A DNA stretch of 64,000 nucleotides from Ectopseudomonas mendocina (GCF_007049795.1 NZ_SCFY01000008.1:1-64000), one strand, 5' to 3'. Positions 47,936-58,231 are shown, counted from the first letter of the stretch. Notes: generated from the letters alone by a model not told the origin. Translations and numbers: made by a program.

Positions 47936-48487
47936 TCATCGGAAGGCCGCAAGCGGCCGGCTCATATAGCGTTCCAGCGCCGCCAACGAGTCCGGGCAGT
48001 AAGGTAGGCGGTGAGTTTCCTCCAGCGCCTGCTCGATGCTGATGAAGCGCGCCTCCAGCACTTCTTCCGGCTGCAGCTGCAGTGGCGCATCGGACACCGC
48101 CGAATAGGCCATGCACCACAGACGGCTTTCCGGGGCGTCGTAAAGAAAGTGCGCATGCTCGATCAGCTCGGCATCGACGATACCCAGCTCCTCGGCCAGC
48201 TCACGCTCGGCAGAGAGCCGATAGTCCTCACCTTCGAGCACCATGCCGCCGGCCGCTACGTCCCAATAGCCGGGATACAGCGCCTTGCTCAGGGTGCGCC
48301 GGTGCACGCACAGCAGCCCAGCCGAATTGAACAACAGGATGTAGGTGCCGCGTCCGATCAGGCGCTGCTCGCGTAGCTCGGCACGGGAAACGCCACCCAG
48401 TGGTTGATCATGCTCATCGACCCAGGCCACCCGTTCCTGATCGGAAGCGACGCGATGCGCCGCTTCCGCTGCCGAAATCGCGACCAT
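47936..48487 (-). CDS. NUDIX hydrolase (YfcD-like)
   Basis: The 183-residue protein has a complete Nudix box (G-x5-E-x7-REL-x-EELGI in GMVLEGEDYRLSAERELAEE…) and an N-terminal part of the IDI/YfcD type. The ATG 48487 overlaps the stop of the DUF2333 gene by one base. Substrate unknown. Co-transcribed with DUF2333. Confidence 0.9.
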   Translation of the reverse strand: MVAISAAEAAHRVASDQERVAWVDEHDQPLGGVSRAELREQRLIGRGTYILLFNSAGLLCVHRRTLSKALYPGYWDVAAGGMVLEGEDYRLSAERELAEELGIVDAELIEHAHFLYDAPESRLWCMAYSAVSDAPLQLQPEEVLEARFISIEQALEETHRLPYCPDSLAALERYMSRPLAAFR

Positions 48488-49548
48488 CAACCCTGGCTCA
48501 GCAGTTGACGCAGATCGATCATGCCGGCATTGGCACGGGAGATGTAGTTGGCCATCACCAGCGAATGGTTGGCGAGGATGCCATAGCCACTGCCGTTAAG
48601 GATCATCGGGCTCCACAGAGTGGCTTGCGCTGCTTCCAGCTCACGAATGATCTGACGCACGCTGACGGTGGCGTTCTTCTTCGCCAGCACGTCGGCGAAG
48701 TCGACCTCGATCGCGCGCAGCAGGTGAGCCAGCGCCCAGGCCTGACCGCGAGCTTCGTAGAACACGTTGTCGATCTGCAGCCACGGCGTCTCGTACACGC
48801 CACCTCGCCCTACCAGTCCGGACTCCTCGGCGTCGTTGCCCACCTGCAGGTTCTCGTTCAGGCGCACCTGGCCGACGCTGGCCGACAGGCGCTGCGACAG
48901 CGAACCGAGACGGGTACCAGCATCGCCCAGCCAGTTGTTGAGGTTGTCGGCACGGGCATAGAACTGCGCATTCTTCTGCCCCGTATCAGACAGACGAGCC
49001 AGATAGCGATCCAGCGACTTGATGCCCTCGCGGTATTCGGACTCGGACGCCGGCAATGCCCAGCTCTTGTTATCGAAGTGGAAACGCGGTTCGGCCTTGG
49101 CCAGATCCGGGTCTTCGGTCGACTGCGACTGCGAGCGGGCGAAATCCTTGCGCAGCGCACGGGAGAAATCACGCACCTGCACCAGTACGCCGTATTCCCA
49201 GCTCGGCATGTTGTCCAGCCACAGGCCGGGCGGCGCGAGGTCGTTGGACAGGTAGCCGCCCGGCTTGTCGAGCAGCGTGCTGGCGACCTGTTTGAGGGTT
49301 TCCACCGTGGTGTAACCGGTCACCATCTGGCGCTGCGCCTGCTGCGCCGCGCTCTGAGCATGCTGCTGCACCTGAAACGCAGACGGCTCCTGACTCCAGT
49401 ACCAGCCAACCACCAGGGCGATCAGCAGATAGACACCGATCAGGCCGCCCAGTGATCGAGCGATCAGGTTGCCACCGCTGCGGTCGCGCCCTGAGGCCTT
49501 ATCGGCGCTGCCCTGCGAGTTCGTCGAACGATTCTTCCAGTCCAGCAT
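48487..49548 (-). CDS. DUF2333 family membrane-anchored protein
   Basis: The 353-residue protein has one N-terminal transmembrane helix (about residues 33-52) and a large, mostly helical periplasmic domain of the DUF2333 family. Start MLDWKNRS (49548) is preferred to an upstream frame from 49599. Function unknown. In P. aeruginosa the same gene lies between the NUDIX gene and gcbA. Confidence 0.88.
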   Translation of the reverse strand: MLDWKNRSTNSQGSADKASGRDRSGGNLIARSLGGLIGVYLLIALVVGWYWSQEPSAFQVQQHAQSAAQQAQRQMVTGYTTVETLKQVASTLLDKPGGYLSNDLAPPGLWLDNMPSWEYGVLVQVRDFSRALRKDFARSQSQSTEDPDLAKAEPRFHFDNKSWALPASESEYREGIKSLDRYLARLSDTGQKNAQFYARADNLNNWLGDAGTRLGSLSQRLSASVGQVRLNENLQVGNDAEESGLVGRGGVYETPWLQIDNVFYEARGQAWALAHLLRAIEVDFADVLAKKNATVSVRQIIRELEAAQATLWSPMILNGSGYGILANHSLVMANYISRANAGMIDLRQLLSQG

Positions 49549-49688
49549 GACAGTGTCCCTTTTTAAGCGAATTCGAGTGTTCGACCACAACCTGGCCAAC
49601 GGGTTGCGACCTGTTCCGCACTATAAGGCAAGCCAACTGCAAAACGCATGGCGCAGGCGCAAACTTACCGCTGGTACGGGAAAACTAC

Positions 49689-49714
49689 ATTTCTGTCGCT
49701 TATTCGACAGAAAT
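49689..49714. promoter_or_regulatory. Perfect inverted repeat upstream of gcbA
   Basis: ATTTCTGTCG and CGACAGAAAT are perfect 10-bp arms around CTTATT. The site lies in the 258-bp divergent region between DUF2333 and gcbA, 93 bp before the gcbA start. Possible operator. Confidence 0.45.
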
Positions 49715-49717
49715 ACG

Positions 49718-49737
49718 GCCGTCAATTGATCGACGGC
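49718..49737. promoter_or_regulatory. Second inverted repeat, possible FleQ-type site
   Basis: GCCGTC and GACGGC flank AATTGATC. The inner 14 bp GTCAATTGATCGAC match about 10 of 14 positions of the FleQ box as I recall it from the pel promoter (GTCATTAAATTGAC). It lies 4 bp from the first repeat. Tentative. Confidence 0.35.
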
Positions 49738-49806
49738 AATGCCAGCGCCCGCAGCAAGTGATAGCATCAAGCCACCACTGACTTAACCACCTATAGAAGC
49801 CGGCCC

Positions 49807-51423
49807 ATGACCGAGCACCCGGATCCCAGTCGCGATCGCCTCAAGCATCACTTCGCCCAGCGCGTGATTCATCAGGCGCGCCAGGTGCTGGAAGTATGGC
49901 AGCGCCTGCAGCGCAGCGAATGGAACGACGCCGGCATGGCCGAGCTGACCGAAGCCAACCTGCGCCTGCTGCGTTACGCCGAGCGCTTCGAGCAGATCGA
50001 GCATGCGCAACTGGCGCAAATCATTGGCACCAGCCTCGACGAGGTCGTGGAAAATCGCGGCCGTCTCAACAGTACGCTGATCGCTCGCCTCAATCAGGCC
50101 ATGCAACGCCTTTCACGTACCGGCCTGCGCCATAGCGACGCCTTCGAGCAAACCTTCCTGCCACCGCTGCGCAAACCGGTCTATCTCGCCCTGCAGGATG
50201 CCCAACGCGCCGAGCGCCTGGCCCAGCAACTGGAGTTCTTCGGCCTGGCCGCGCAGGCACTGATCGATGAGCGTGCTTTCCGCGCCGCCATCACCGAACG
50301 CCACCCCGCCGCCATCGTCATGGACGTCGACTTCGCCGGCGCCGGCGCCGGGCTGGAGCTGGCAGGCTCGGTGCAGGAAGGCCTGGAGCAGAAGATTCCG
50401 CTGCTGTTCTTCAGCCACTGCGACACCGACACCCCGACACGCCTGGCCGCCGTACGCGCCGGCGGCCAGGAGTTTTTCACCGGCTCGCTGGATGCATCGA
50501 GCCTGCTCGAACGCATCGAAGTGCTGACTCACGTCTCGCAATACGACCCGTACAAGGTGCTGATCGTCGACGACTCCAAAGCCCAGGCGACGCACACCGA
50601 GCGCGTACTCAACAGCGCCGGCATCCTCACCCACACCCTCACCGAGCCTATCCTGGCGATGGATGCGCTGGCCGAGTTCCAGCCGGATCTGATCATCCTC
50701 GACATGTACATGCCCGAGTGCAACGGCACCGAACTGGCCAAGGTGATCCGCCACAACGACCGCTACGTCAGCGTGCCGATCATCTATCTGTCGGCCGAGG
50801 ACGACCTCGACAAGCAGCTTGATGCCATGAGCGAGGGCGGCGACGACTTCCTCACCAAGCCGATCAAGCCACGCCACCTGATCGCCACCGTACGCAACCG
50901 CGCGGCACGTGCGCGCAACCTCAAGGCGCGCATGGTGCGTGACAGCCTGACCGGCCTGTACAACCACACTCACACCCTGCAACTGCTCGACGACGCCTGC
51001 TTCCGCGCGCGCCGCGAAGAGCAACCGCTGGCCTTCGCCATGCTCGACATCGACCACTTCAAGAAGGTCAACGACACCTACGGCCACCCCATGGGCGACC
51101 GGGTGATCAAGAGCCTGGCGCTGTTCCTCAAGCAACGCCTGCGCAAGAGCGACCATATCGGCCGTTATGGCGGCGAGGAATTCGCCGTGGTGCTGCCCGA
51201 CACCGACGAACAATCGGCGCTCAAAGTGCTGGAGGAAATTCGCCAGCGCTTCGCCGAGATCCACTACCCGGCGCAACCGCAGGACCTGTCCTGCACCTTC
51301 AGTTGTGGCATCGCCATGCTGCAACCTGGCCTGGACGGCAACGCACTGTCCAAGCGCGCCGACGAGGCGCTGTACAAGGCCAAACATGGTGGTCGTAACC
51401 GCGTAGAGCTGTACGACGAATAA
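49807..51423 (+). CDS. gcbA: GcbA-like response-regulator diguanylate cyclase
   Basis: The 538-residue protein has a helical N terminus (about 1-115), a degenerate receiver-like domain (about 120-240), a true receiver domain (LIVDDSK, phospho-acceptor in LIILDMYMP), and a GGDEF domain with GGEEF at 455-459. The RxxD inhibitory site is present (R446-D449). The layout matches GcbA of P. fluorescens and P. aeruginosa, which promotes surface attachment through c-di-GMP. It lies upstream of ctpL, as in P. aeruginosa. Confidence 0.9.
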   Translation: MTEHPDPSRDRLKHHFAQRVIHQARQVLEVWQRLQRSEWNDAGMAELTEANLRLLRYAERFEQIEHAQLAQIIGTSLDEVVENRGRLNSTLIARLNQAMQRLSRTGLRHSDAFEQTFLPPLRKPVYLALQDAQRAERLAQQLEFFGLAAQALIDERAFRAAITERHPAAIVMDVDFAGAGAGLELAGSVQEGLEQKIPLLFFSHCDTDTPTRLAAVRAGGQEFFTGSLDASSLLERIEVLTHVSQYDPYKVLIVDDSKAQATHTERVLNSAGILTHTLTEPILAMDALAEFQPDLIILDMYMPECNGTELAKVIRHNDRYVSVPIIYLSAEDDLDKQLDAMSEGGDDFLTKPIKPRHLIATVRNRAARARNLKARMVRDSLTGLYNHTHTLQLLDDACFRARREEQPLAFAMLDIDHFKKVNDTYGHPMGDRVIKSLALFLKQRLRKSDHIGRYGGEEFAVVLPDTDEQSALKVLEEIRQRFAEIHYPAQPQDLSCTFSCGIAMLQPGLDGNALSKRADEALYKAKHGGRNRVELYDE

Positions 51424-51451
51424 AGCGCCGCGAAACGTGACGCCGTTCACG

Positions 51452-51469
51452 GCGTCATCAGGATGTAAC
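51452..51469 (+). promoter_or_regulatory. Weak candidate Pho box upstream of ctpL
   Basis: GCGTCAT-CAGG-ATGTAAC resembles the PhoB pattern of two CTGTCAT/CTGTAAC heptamers 4 bp apart (5 of 7 and 6 of 7 matches to the better form). It is 50 bp before the ctpL ATG. CtpL belongs to the phosphate response in P. aeruginosa, which makes the position plausible. Confidence 0.35.
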
Positions 51470-51519
51470 CAAACCGCAATACGCTCGCGGGCATCGTTCA
51501 GTTGTCGATCGAGCCTGCC

Positions 51520-53484
51520 ATGCGCCTCAAGCTGCTTACCAACCTCAATACCCTGTTGCTGGTCACCGTTTGTGTCGCCCTGGCGGCAACCTTGTGGTGG
51601 TCGCAGCGCGCACTGCAGCAGCCGGTGCAACTGATGGAGCGCTACCTGACGCTATCCCAGCAGTTTCAGCGCGAAGTGGCCGACAACATCCAAGCCTATC
51701 TGGCCAGCGGCAATGCCGTGCAACACAGCGCCGCAACCCAGGCCATCGACGCCTTCGACGAATCTATCGAACAACTGCCGCAACAACTGACCGCCGAGCT
51801 GCGCCCCAGCCTGGAACAACTGCGCGACTTCAGCGCCAATCAGCTGCTGGCCGCCGGCAAGCTGGCTGGCGATCCACAGGGTCTGCTGCTGCAAGCCGAG
51901 CGCGAGATGCTCGCCGCTTTGGAACAGCTCAACCAGTACGCAGCCAGTGGCAGCGGCCCGGCAGCCGGTGACTATCGCCAGCCGCTGCAGGACGCGGGCT
52001 CGCGCCTGCTTAAGCTCGCTCACGCCCGTGAACGCTTCATCAGCCAGGGGCGCAGTGAACTGCTCGGCGATGTCGAGCGTGAACTCAAGGCCCTTGCCCA
52101 GCAGGTCGAGACGCTGGACAAGCTGCCGCTACTTGGCGTGCAACAGGCCGACAGCTCCGCCAACGTCGGTTTCGCCGCGCTGCTCGGGCTAGACGATGCC
52201 CAGCAGGAGCAACAGGCCCAGGATCGCGGCATCGACCTGAAACGCGAACTGGGCACGCTGGTGCGCCGCTACCCCAGCGAACTGCAACGTACCCGCGAGC
52301 TGGTTGAGCAACGCCAGCAACTGGCCGTGACTACGACCGAGCACGTGACCCAGGTGCAGCAGGCACTGGCGGCGCTGGAGCCACTGGTAAAAGGTCAGTA
52401 CGCGCGTATTCAGGGCGAGGTAAGGCTGATTCAGGGCCTGATGATCGGCCTGATCCTGCTGATCGCCCTGGTTATCGACCGCATCCAACGGCGCCTGGCA
52501 CAGGTGCTCGGACATCTGGTGCCGGCGCTGTCGCAGTGGGCCAGCGGTGATTTCGCGACGCCGATCAGCATCCACTCCCGCACCCGCGAGCTGCGCGACA
52601 TCGAAGACTCGCTCAATCACCTGCGCGGCTATCTGGTAGAGCTGGTCGCCAGCATCCGCGGCCATGCCGAGCATGTTGCTGGTTCAAGCCGCACCCTGGC
52701 CGACCTCAGCGGCGGCCTGCACGGCGGCGCCGAACGCCAGGCCGGCGATACCGCACTGATCCGCGACGCGCTGGGCGAGCTGGAAGCGACCATCGGCCAG
52801 GTCGCCCAGGACGCCAGTCAGACAGCCGACGCCAGCCGCGACGCCGACCGCGCCCTGGCTCAGGGCCAACAAGTCATCGGCCAGAGCCTGCAGGGGTTGC
52901 ACGCGCTGGTCACCGAGGTTCAGGGCAACGCCCAGGCCATTGAACGCCTGGCCGACGAAACGGCCACCATTGGCGGTGTACTGACGGTGATTCGCGGTAT
53001 TGCCGAACAGACCAACCTGCTCGCCCTCAACGCCGCCATCGAGGCCGCTCGTGCCGGTGAGGCCGGCCGTGGCTTCGCCGTGGTCGCCGACGAAGTGCGC
53101 TCACTGTCGCAGCGCACCGGCAGCGCCACGGCGGAAATCCAGGACGTCATCGGTCGCCTGCAACAGGCGGCGCATCAGTCGGTACAGGCCATGCGCGCCC
53201 AGGTCGAACATGCCGAGGCCACTGCCGGCAAGGCCGAAGCGGCTGATGGGGCACTGGACGAGATCGTCAGCGCCATCCGTACCATCGCCAGCATGGCCGA
53301 GCGCATCGCCGAGGCTACCGCGCAGCAGAGCGATGCGGTCAGCGAGATTCGCGAGCACGGTGAACGCATTCACCAACTGGGCGACGACAACCTCGGCCTG
53401 ATCGCCAGCGGACGCAACGAAAGCGAGCGCCTGCTGCACCTGGGCAGCCAACTACATAGCGCCGTACAGGCGTTTCGCGTCTAG
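51520..53484 (+). CDS. ctpL: Methyl-accepting chemotaxis protein, CtpL-like
   Basis: The 654-residue chemoreceptor has a transmembrane helix near 8-28, a long helical periplasmic domain (about 280 residues), a second transmembrane helix near 305-325, a HAMP domain and a cytoplasmic signalling domain (hairpin tip [21 protein letters not shown]). The gene sits between gcbA and dsbD as ctpL does in P. aeruginosa, where it mediates attraction to phosphate. Start ATG 51520 is chosen over TTG 51502. Ligand identity is inferred. Confidence 0.87.
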   Translation: MRLKLLTNLNTLLLVTVCVALAATLWWSQRALQQPVQLMERYLTLSQQFQREVADNIQAYLASGNAVQHSAATQAIDAFDESIEQLPQQLTAELRPSLEQLRDFSANQLLAAGKLAGDPQGLLLQAEREMLAALEQLNQYAASGSGPAAGDYRQPLQDAGSRLLKLAHARERFISQGRSELLGDVERELKALAQQVETLDKLPLLGVQQADSSANVGFAALLGLDDAQQEQQAQDRGIDLKRELGTLVRRYPSELQRTRELVEQRQQLAVTTTEHVTQVQQALAALEPLVKGQYARIQGEVRLIQGLMIGLILLIALVIDRIQRRLAQVLGHLVPALSQWASGDFATPISIHSRTRELRDIEDSLNHLRGYLVELVASIRGHAEHVAGSSRTLADLSGGLHGGAERQAGDTALIRDALGELEATIGQVAQDASQTADASRDADRALAQGQQVIGQSLQGLHALVTEVQGNAQAIERLADETATIGGVLTVIRGIAEQTNLLALNAAIEAARAGEAGRGFAVVADEVRSLSQRTGSATAEIQDVIGRLQQAAHQSVQAMRAQVEHAEATAGKAEAADGALDEIVSAIRTIASMAERIAEATAQQSDAVSEIREHGERIHQLGDDNLGLIASGRNESERLLHLGSQLHSAVQAFRV

Positions 53485-53652
53485 CCAGCTGCGACAAGGC
53501 AGCGCAGGCAGCAACCGCCCGGGAACTCGACAAGGCCGGCTGTCTCCAAGGTTCCGCTCATCCCAGGCATTCGACGCTCCGGCGCAACGACGGCGATGCG
53601 GGTGGGCGCTTTCCGGTATCATGCCGCCACCTATCGCCGAGATATTCGCCCG

Positions 53653-55440
53653 ATGTCACTGCGTCGACTGCTGCTTCCCCTGCTTCTGCTCTGCCTGAGC
53701 CTACCCGCCAGCGCCAACCTCTTCGATAAGCGCCCGGCCGCCTCGCCGCTTGGCGCGCCGCTGAATAACAGCAGCGACTTCCTGCCGGTGCGCGAAGCCT
53801 TCAAGCTGAGCCTGGTAAACAGCGATGCACAGGCAGTGACGCTGCGCTTCGTCGCGACCGAGGGCTATTACCTCTATCGCCACCGCCTCAACTTCAGCGT
53901 CGAGCCGGCCGACCTGGTGCTCGGCGAGGCCGAGCTGCCCGCCGGCCAGGCCAAGCACGACGAGTTCTTCGGCGATGTCGAGGTGTACTACGGCGTGCTG
54001 GATATCCGCCTGCCGCTGGAGAACCCGGACAACCGCCCGCTGCGCCTGCAGGTCGGCTACCAAGGCTGCGCCGACAAGGGCCTGTGCTATCCGCCGGAGA
54101 CCGAGTTCATCGAGATCGGTGATATGCCTGCTGCCAACAGCAGCGATGGGGCATCGGAAGCAACCGGCTGGAGCTGGAAAGAGCTGGCATTGTTCTTCCT
54201 CGGCGGCCTGGCGCTGACCTTCACGCCTTGCGTCCTGCCAATGCTGCCGATTCTTTCCGGGGTAGTACTGCGCGGCCAACTGGGGGGCGTACGCAGCCTG
54301 ACCCTGTCACTGGCCTATGTCCTGCCGATGGCCGCCTGCTTCGCTATTCTCGGCACGCTGATGGGGCTGTTCGGCGCGGGCCTCAATCTGCAGGCTCGCC
54401 TGCAATCGGCTTGGGTATTGGTGCCTTTCGCCGCCTTCTTCGCCTTCTTCGCGCTGGCCATGTTCGGCCTGTTCGAGCTGCGCCTGCCACGCTTCATCAG
54501 TGAACCGCTGGATCGCCTGGCCGGCAAGACCCATGGCGGCTCGCATCTTAATGCCGCCCTGCTCGGAGTACTCTCCAGCCTGCTGGTCAGCCCCTGCGTC
54601 TCGGCACCGCTGGCCGGCGCCCTGCTTTATATCAGCGCCAGTGGCGATGCCTTGGGCGGCGGCCTGAAACTGCTAGCGCTCGGCCTCGGCATGGGCACGC
54701 CGCTGGTGCTGTTCGCCGTGGGCGGTGGTGCACTGCTGCCGAAAACCGGCACCTGGATGGTCACAGTGCGTAATGCCTTCGGCGTACTGCTGCTGGCCGT
54801 TTCGGTGTGGCTGCTCGAACGCGTGCTGCCGGGCAGTCTCAGCCTGGCCCTGTGGGGCCTGCTGGCGGGTGGCGTGGCAGTATTCCTCGGCGCGCTGGAG
54901 TTAGGTCCCAAAACGCATCGACAGAAGCTCGGTCAGATCGCCGGTCTGGCGTTGCTGGTCTATGCCCTGGCCGCCTGGGTCGGTGCATTGCAGGGTGCGA
55001 GCGATCCGCTCAAGCCGCTCGGCCAGTTGCAGACCGGTGCCAGCCAGAGCAGCGCCAAGAGCGGTGCCTGGCAAACCCTGAGTAGCCCCACCGAACTGGA
55101 CGCCGCACTGGCCGAGGCCAAAGCCAGCGGCCAGCCGCTGCTGCTGGACTGGTATGCTGACTGGTGCATCAGCTGCAAGGTCATCGAGCGTGAGGTATTC
55201 GGCAATGCCGAAGTCGGCAGTAAACTGGCCGGCTGGCGCCTGATCCGCTTCGATATCACCGAAAGCAACGCCGCCCAGCGCGCCCTGCTGGACCGTTACA
55301 AGCTGTTTGGCCCGCCAGCCATCCAGCTGTTCGCCGGCAATGGTGACGAATTACTCGATCTGCGTGTCGTAGGTGAGATCAATGCCGCCACCTTCGCAGG
55401 CCGCCTGGATCAGGCAAGTAGCCGCCTAGGAAAACGCTGA
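53653..55440 (+). CDS. dsbD: Thiol:disulfide interchange protein DsbD
   Basis: The 595-residue protein has a signal peptide and all three parts of DsbD. The N-terminal alpha domain has its redox pair in GCADKGLCYP. The eight-helix membrane domain has cysteines in FTPCVLPM and VSPCVSAP. The C-terminal thioredoxin-like domain has WCISCK. It carries electrons from cytoplasmic thioredoxin to periplasmic DsbC and cytochrome c maturation. Start ATG 53653 lies before a typical signal peptide. Confidence 0.95.
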   Translation: MSLRRLLLPLLLLCLSLPASANLFDKRPAASPLGAPLNNSSDFLPVREAFKLSLVNSDAQAVTLRFVATEGYYLYRHRLNFSVEPADLVLGEAELPAGQAKHDEFFGDVEVYYGVLDIRLPLENPDNRPLRLQVGYQGCADKGLCYPPETEFIEIGDMPAANSSDGASEATGWSWKELALFFLGGLALTFTPCVLPMLPILSGVVLRGQLGGVRSLTLSLAYVLPMAACFAILGTLMGLFGAGLNLQARLQSAWVLVPFAAFFAFFALAMFGLFELRLPRFISEPLDRLAGKTHGGSHLNAALLGVLSSLLVSPCVSAPLAGALLYISASGDALGGGLKLLALGLGMGTPLVLFAVGGGALLPKTGTWMVTVRNAFGVLLLAVSVWLLERVLPGSLSLALWGLLAGGVAVFLGALELGPKTHRQKLGQIAGLALLVYALAAWVGALQGASDPLKPLGQLQTGASQSSAKSGAWQTLSSPTELDAALAEAKASGQPLLLDWYADWCISCKVIEREVFGNAEVGSKLAGWRLIRFDITESNAAQRALLDRYKLFGPPAIQLFAGNGDELLDLRVVGEINAATFAGRLDQASSRLGKR

Positions 55441-55454
55441 AAGAGCCCCAAACC

Positions 55455-55522
55455 GTCACTCCCGCGAAGGCGGGAGTCCAGGTACTGCGGGGTCTGGATT
55501 CCCACCTTCGCGGGAATGACGA
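55455..55522. repeat. CCCGCGAAGGCGGGA-type inverted repeat
   Basis: CGTCACTCCCGCGAAGGCGG and CACCTTCGCGGGAATGACG form a mirrored pair, with CCAG/CTGG inside. It resembles the dRS3-type repeats of Neisseria and similar ones in other proteobacteria. It fills part of the 266-bp gap between dsbD and aroQ. Confidence 0.75.
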
Positions 55523-55706
55523 CTATTTCAGACCATCCCCAGGTAGCTGAACGCCGCCAAGACGATCATCGCTAGCGCCTGGCAACGACCGAAACCAACG
55601 CTATAGTCATATTTCTGCCGCAAACAGCAGGCATCGTGTCGACTATTGCTGACATCGCGCAGCTGCGGCATAGTCCTGCGCAGCCCGAACAACAAGGAAC
55701 GCGACC

Positions 55707-56153
55707 ATGGCCACCCTACTGGTGCTACACGGCCCCAATCTGAATCTGCTGGGCACCCGCGAGCCCGACAAATATGGCGCCACCACCCTCGCCGAAATCA
55801 ACCAGGATCTGGAGCAGCGCGCACGCGAGGCTGGCCATCATCTGCTGTACCTGCAGAGCAATGCCGAATACGAACTGATCGACCGCATTCACGCCGCAAA
55901 GGGTGAAGGCGTCGACTTTATCCTGATCAATCCTGCCGCTTTTACCCATACAAGCGTCGCATTACGTGACGCATTGCTGGCGGTGAGCATCCCATTCATC
56001 GAAGTGCACCTGTCCAACGTGCACAAGCGTGAACCTTTCCGCCATCACTCCTACTTCTCCGACGTTGCAGTAGGGGTGATCTGCGGCCTTGGCGCCAGCG
56101 GTTATCGGCTGGCCCTGGAAGCGGCACTCGAACAACTGACCGGGCGCGCCTGA
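55707..56153 (+). CDS. aroQ: 3-dehydroquinate dehydratase, type II
   Basis: The 148-residue enzyme dehydrates 3-dehydroquinate in the shikimate route. The [12 protein letters not shown] motif holds the catalytic Tyr/Arg loop region, and [17 protein letters not shown] and [17 protein letters not shown] the active-site Asn and His. It lies directly upstream of accBC as in other pseudomonads. Confidence 0.96.
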   Translation: MATLLVLHGPNLNLLGTREPDKYGATTLAEINQDLEQRAREAGHHLLYLQSNAEYELIDRIHAAKGEGVDFILINPAAFTHTSVALRDALLAVSIPFIEVHLSNVHKREPFRHHSYFSDVAVGVICGLGASGYRLALEAALEQLTGRA

Positions 56154-56203
56154 CGCGTAGCCTGGTAGACAAGTCCTACCTCACCTCTGGGAGTTGACCA
56201 TTC

Positions 56204-56665
56204 ATGGATATCCGTAAAGTCAAGAAACTGATCGAGCTGCTGGAAGAGTCCGGTATCGACGAGCTGGAGATCAAAGAGGGCGAAGAGTCCGTACGCATCA
56301 GCCGTCACAGCAAACAACCGGCCTATGCCCCGCAGCCGATGTACGCGCCAGCACCAGCTCCGGTAGCAGCGCCTGTCGCCGCAGCCGCTCCGGGCGCTGA
56401 AGCCGCTCCGGCCGCCGCACCGAAGCTGAACGGCACCGTTGCTCGCTCGCCGATGGTCGGCACCTTCTACCGCGCCGCTTCGCCGACCTCTGCCAACTTC
56501 GTCGAAGTCGGTCAGACCGTGAAGAAAGGCGACATCCTCTGCATCGTCGAAGCGATGAAGATGATGAACCACATCGAAGCCGAAGCCAGCGGTGTGATCG
56601 AATCCATCCTGGTGGAAAACGGCCAGCCGGTTGAGTACGACCAACCCCTGTTCACCATCGTTTGA
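56204..56665 (+). CDS. accB: Biotin carboxyl carrier protein of acetyl-CoA carboxylase
   Basis: The 153-residue protein has an N-terminal helical part, an Ala/Pro-rich linker (about residues 43-80), and a biotinyl domain with EAMKMM; biotin attaches to K119. It carries CO2 between AccC and AccAD in the first step of fatty acid synthesis. 17 bp separate it from accC. Confidence 0.97.
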   Translation: MDIRKVKKLIELLEESGIDELEIKEGEESVRISRHSKQPAYAPQPMYAPAPAPVAAPVAAAAPGAEAAPAAAPKLNGTVARSPMVGTFYRAASPTSANFVEVGQTVKKGDILCIVEAMKMMNHIEAEASGVIESILVENGQPVEYDQPLFTIV

Positions 56666-56682
56666 TGCACGGGGAGCCTGCA

Positions 56683-58038
56683 ATGCAGAAGCTGGAAAAA
56701 GTCCTTATCGCCAACCGTGGCGAAATCGCCCTGCGTATCCTGCGCGCCTGCAAGGAGCTGGGTATCAAGACGGTGGCCGTGCACTCCACCGCCGACCGCG
56801 AACTGATGCACCTGGGCCTGGCCGACGAGTCCGTCTGCATTGGTCCGGCACCTGGCGCACAGTCCTACCTGAACATCCCGGCAATCATCAGCGCCGCTGA
56901 GCTGACCGGAGCCACGGGCATCCACCCGGGCTACGGCTTCCTCGCCGAGAACGCCGACTTCGCCGAACAGGTGGAGAACTCCGGTTTCGCCTTCATCGGC
57001 CCGACCGCCAGCGTGATCCGCCTGATGGGCGACAAGGTGTCGGCCAAGAACGCCATGATCAAGTCCGGCGTACCGGTGGTTCCCGGCTCCGACGGTCCGC
57101 TGCCGGAAGACGAGGAAGAAGCGCTGCGCATCGCCCGTGAAGTGGGCTATCCGGTGATCATCAAGGCCGCTGGTGGCGGCGGTGGTCGCGGCATGCGCGT
57201 GGTGCACAAGGAAGAAGACCTGATCAAATCGGCCAAGCTGACCCGCACCGAAGCCGGTGCAGCGTTCGGCAACCCGATGGTCTATCTGGAAAAATTCCTC
57301 GGCAACCCGCGCCACGTGGAAGTCCAGGTGCTCTCCGACGGCCAGGGCAACGCGATTCACCTGTACGATCGCGACTGCTCGCTGCAGCGTCGCCACCAGA
57401 AGGTGATCGAAGAGGCTCCGGCCCCGCTGATCGACGAGAAGGCCCGCGCCGAAGTGCTCAAGCGCTGCGTCGATGCCTGTGTCGAGATTGGCTACCGTGG
57501 CGCCGGCACCTTCGAGTTTCTCTATGAAGACGGTCGTTTCTACTTCATCGAGATGAACACCCGCGTTCAGGTGGAGCATCCGGTCACCGAGATGGTCACT
57601 GGCATCGACATCGTCAAGGAGATGCTCAGCATCGCCGCTGGCAACCCGCTGTCGATCAAGCAGGAAGACGTGAAGATCCTCGGTCACTCGGTCGAGTGCC
57701 GGATCAACGCCGAAGACCCGGACAACTTCATGCCCAGCCCCGGCAAGGTCAAGCATTTCCATGCTCCGGGCGGTAATGGCGTTCGCGTCGACTCGCACCT
57801 GTACAGCGGCTACAGCGTCCCGCCGCACTACGACTCGCTGATCGGCAAGCTGATCACCTTCGGCAAGGACCGCGACGAAGCCATGGCGCGCATGCGCAAT
57901 GCCCTGGACGAGATCGTGGTCGACGGCATCAAGACCAACGTGCCACTGCACCGCGACCTGACCCGCGACAAGGGTTTCGTCAAAGGTGGCGTCAACATCC
58001 ATTACCTGGAAAAGAAACTGGGTATGGACAAGCACTGA
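56683..58038 (+). CDS. accC: Biotin carboxylase of acetyl-CoA carboxylase
   Basis: The 451-residue ATP-grasp enzyme carboxylates the biotin on AccB. It has the glycine-rich loop ([13 protein letters not shown]), the metal-binding [14 protein letters not shown] and the C-terminal biotin carboxylase domain ([16 protein letters not shown]). Start MQKLEK (56683) gives the normal length. The long repeat copy C begins at its stop codon. Confidence 0.97.
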   Translation: MQKLEKVLIANRGEIALRILRACKELGIKTVAVHSTADRELMHLGLADESVCIGPAPGAQSYLNIPAIISAAELTGATGIHPGYGFLAENADFAEQVENSGFAFIGPTASVIRLMGDKVSAKNAMIKSGVPVVPGSDGPLPEDEEEALRIAREVGYPVIIKAAGGGGGRGMRVVHKEEDLIKSAKLTRTEAGAAFGNPMVYLEKFLGNPRHVEVQVLSDGQGNAIHLYDRDCSLQRRHQKVIEEAPAPLIDEKARAEVLKRCVDACVEIGYRGAGTFEFLYEDGRFYFIEMNTRVQVEHPVTEMVTGIDIVKEMLSIAAGNPLSIKQEDVKILGHSVECRINAEDPDNFMPSPGKVKHFHAPGGNGVRVDSHLYSGYSVPPHYDSLIGKLITFGKDRDEAMARMRNALDEIVVDGIKTNVPLHRDLTRDKGFVKGGVNIHYLEKKLGMDKH

Positions 58039-58221
58039 GTCCATGACCTGCTGCGCGTCGGCGATACGGCGTTAAAAACGATCTCGGCAAGCTGCTTGCA
58101 GCTAACGCGCTTTAGCGCGGCCCGAAGGGCGAGTGGAACGAGTAATGCTCACTTACAAATGTAAGCTCCGCTCCCTCGACCGTTTTTGCCTTGTCTCGCT
58201 CTAGCTCGCGAGGTCATGACT
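58038..58221 (-). repeat. Long palindromic repeat, copy C, with extra hairpin cassette
   Basis: This is the reverse-oriented member of the family at 24885 and 60711. The outer arms AGTCCATGACCT / AGGTCATGACT and inner AAAAACGATC / GACCGTTTTT match the layout. It carries an extra segment (58088-58143) that forms three small hairpins: AGCTGC-TT-GCAGCT, CGCGC-TTTA-GCGCG and GCCC-GAA-GGGC. The repeat fills most of the 311-bp gap between accC and prmA. Confidence 0.82.
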
Positions 58222-58231
58222 GAAGTGCTAC

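Noticed and set aside
56512..58044. A 510-codon minus-strand frame across accB and accC
   Set aside because: Antisense shadow of strongly conserved genes.
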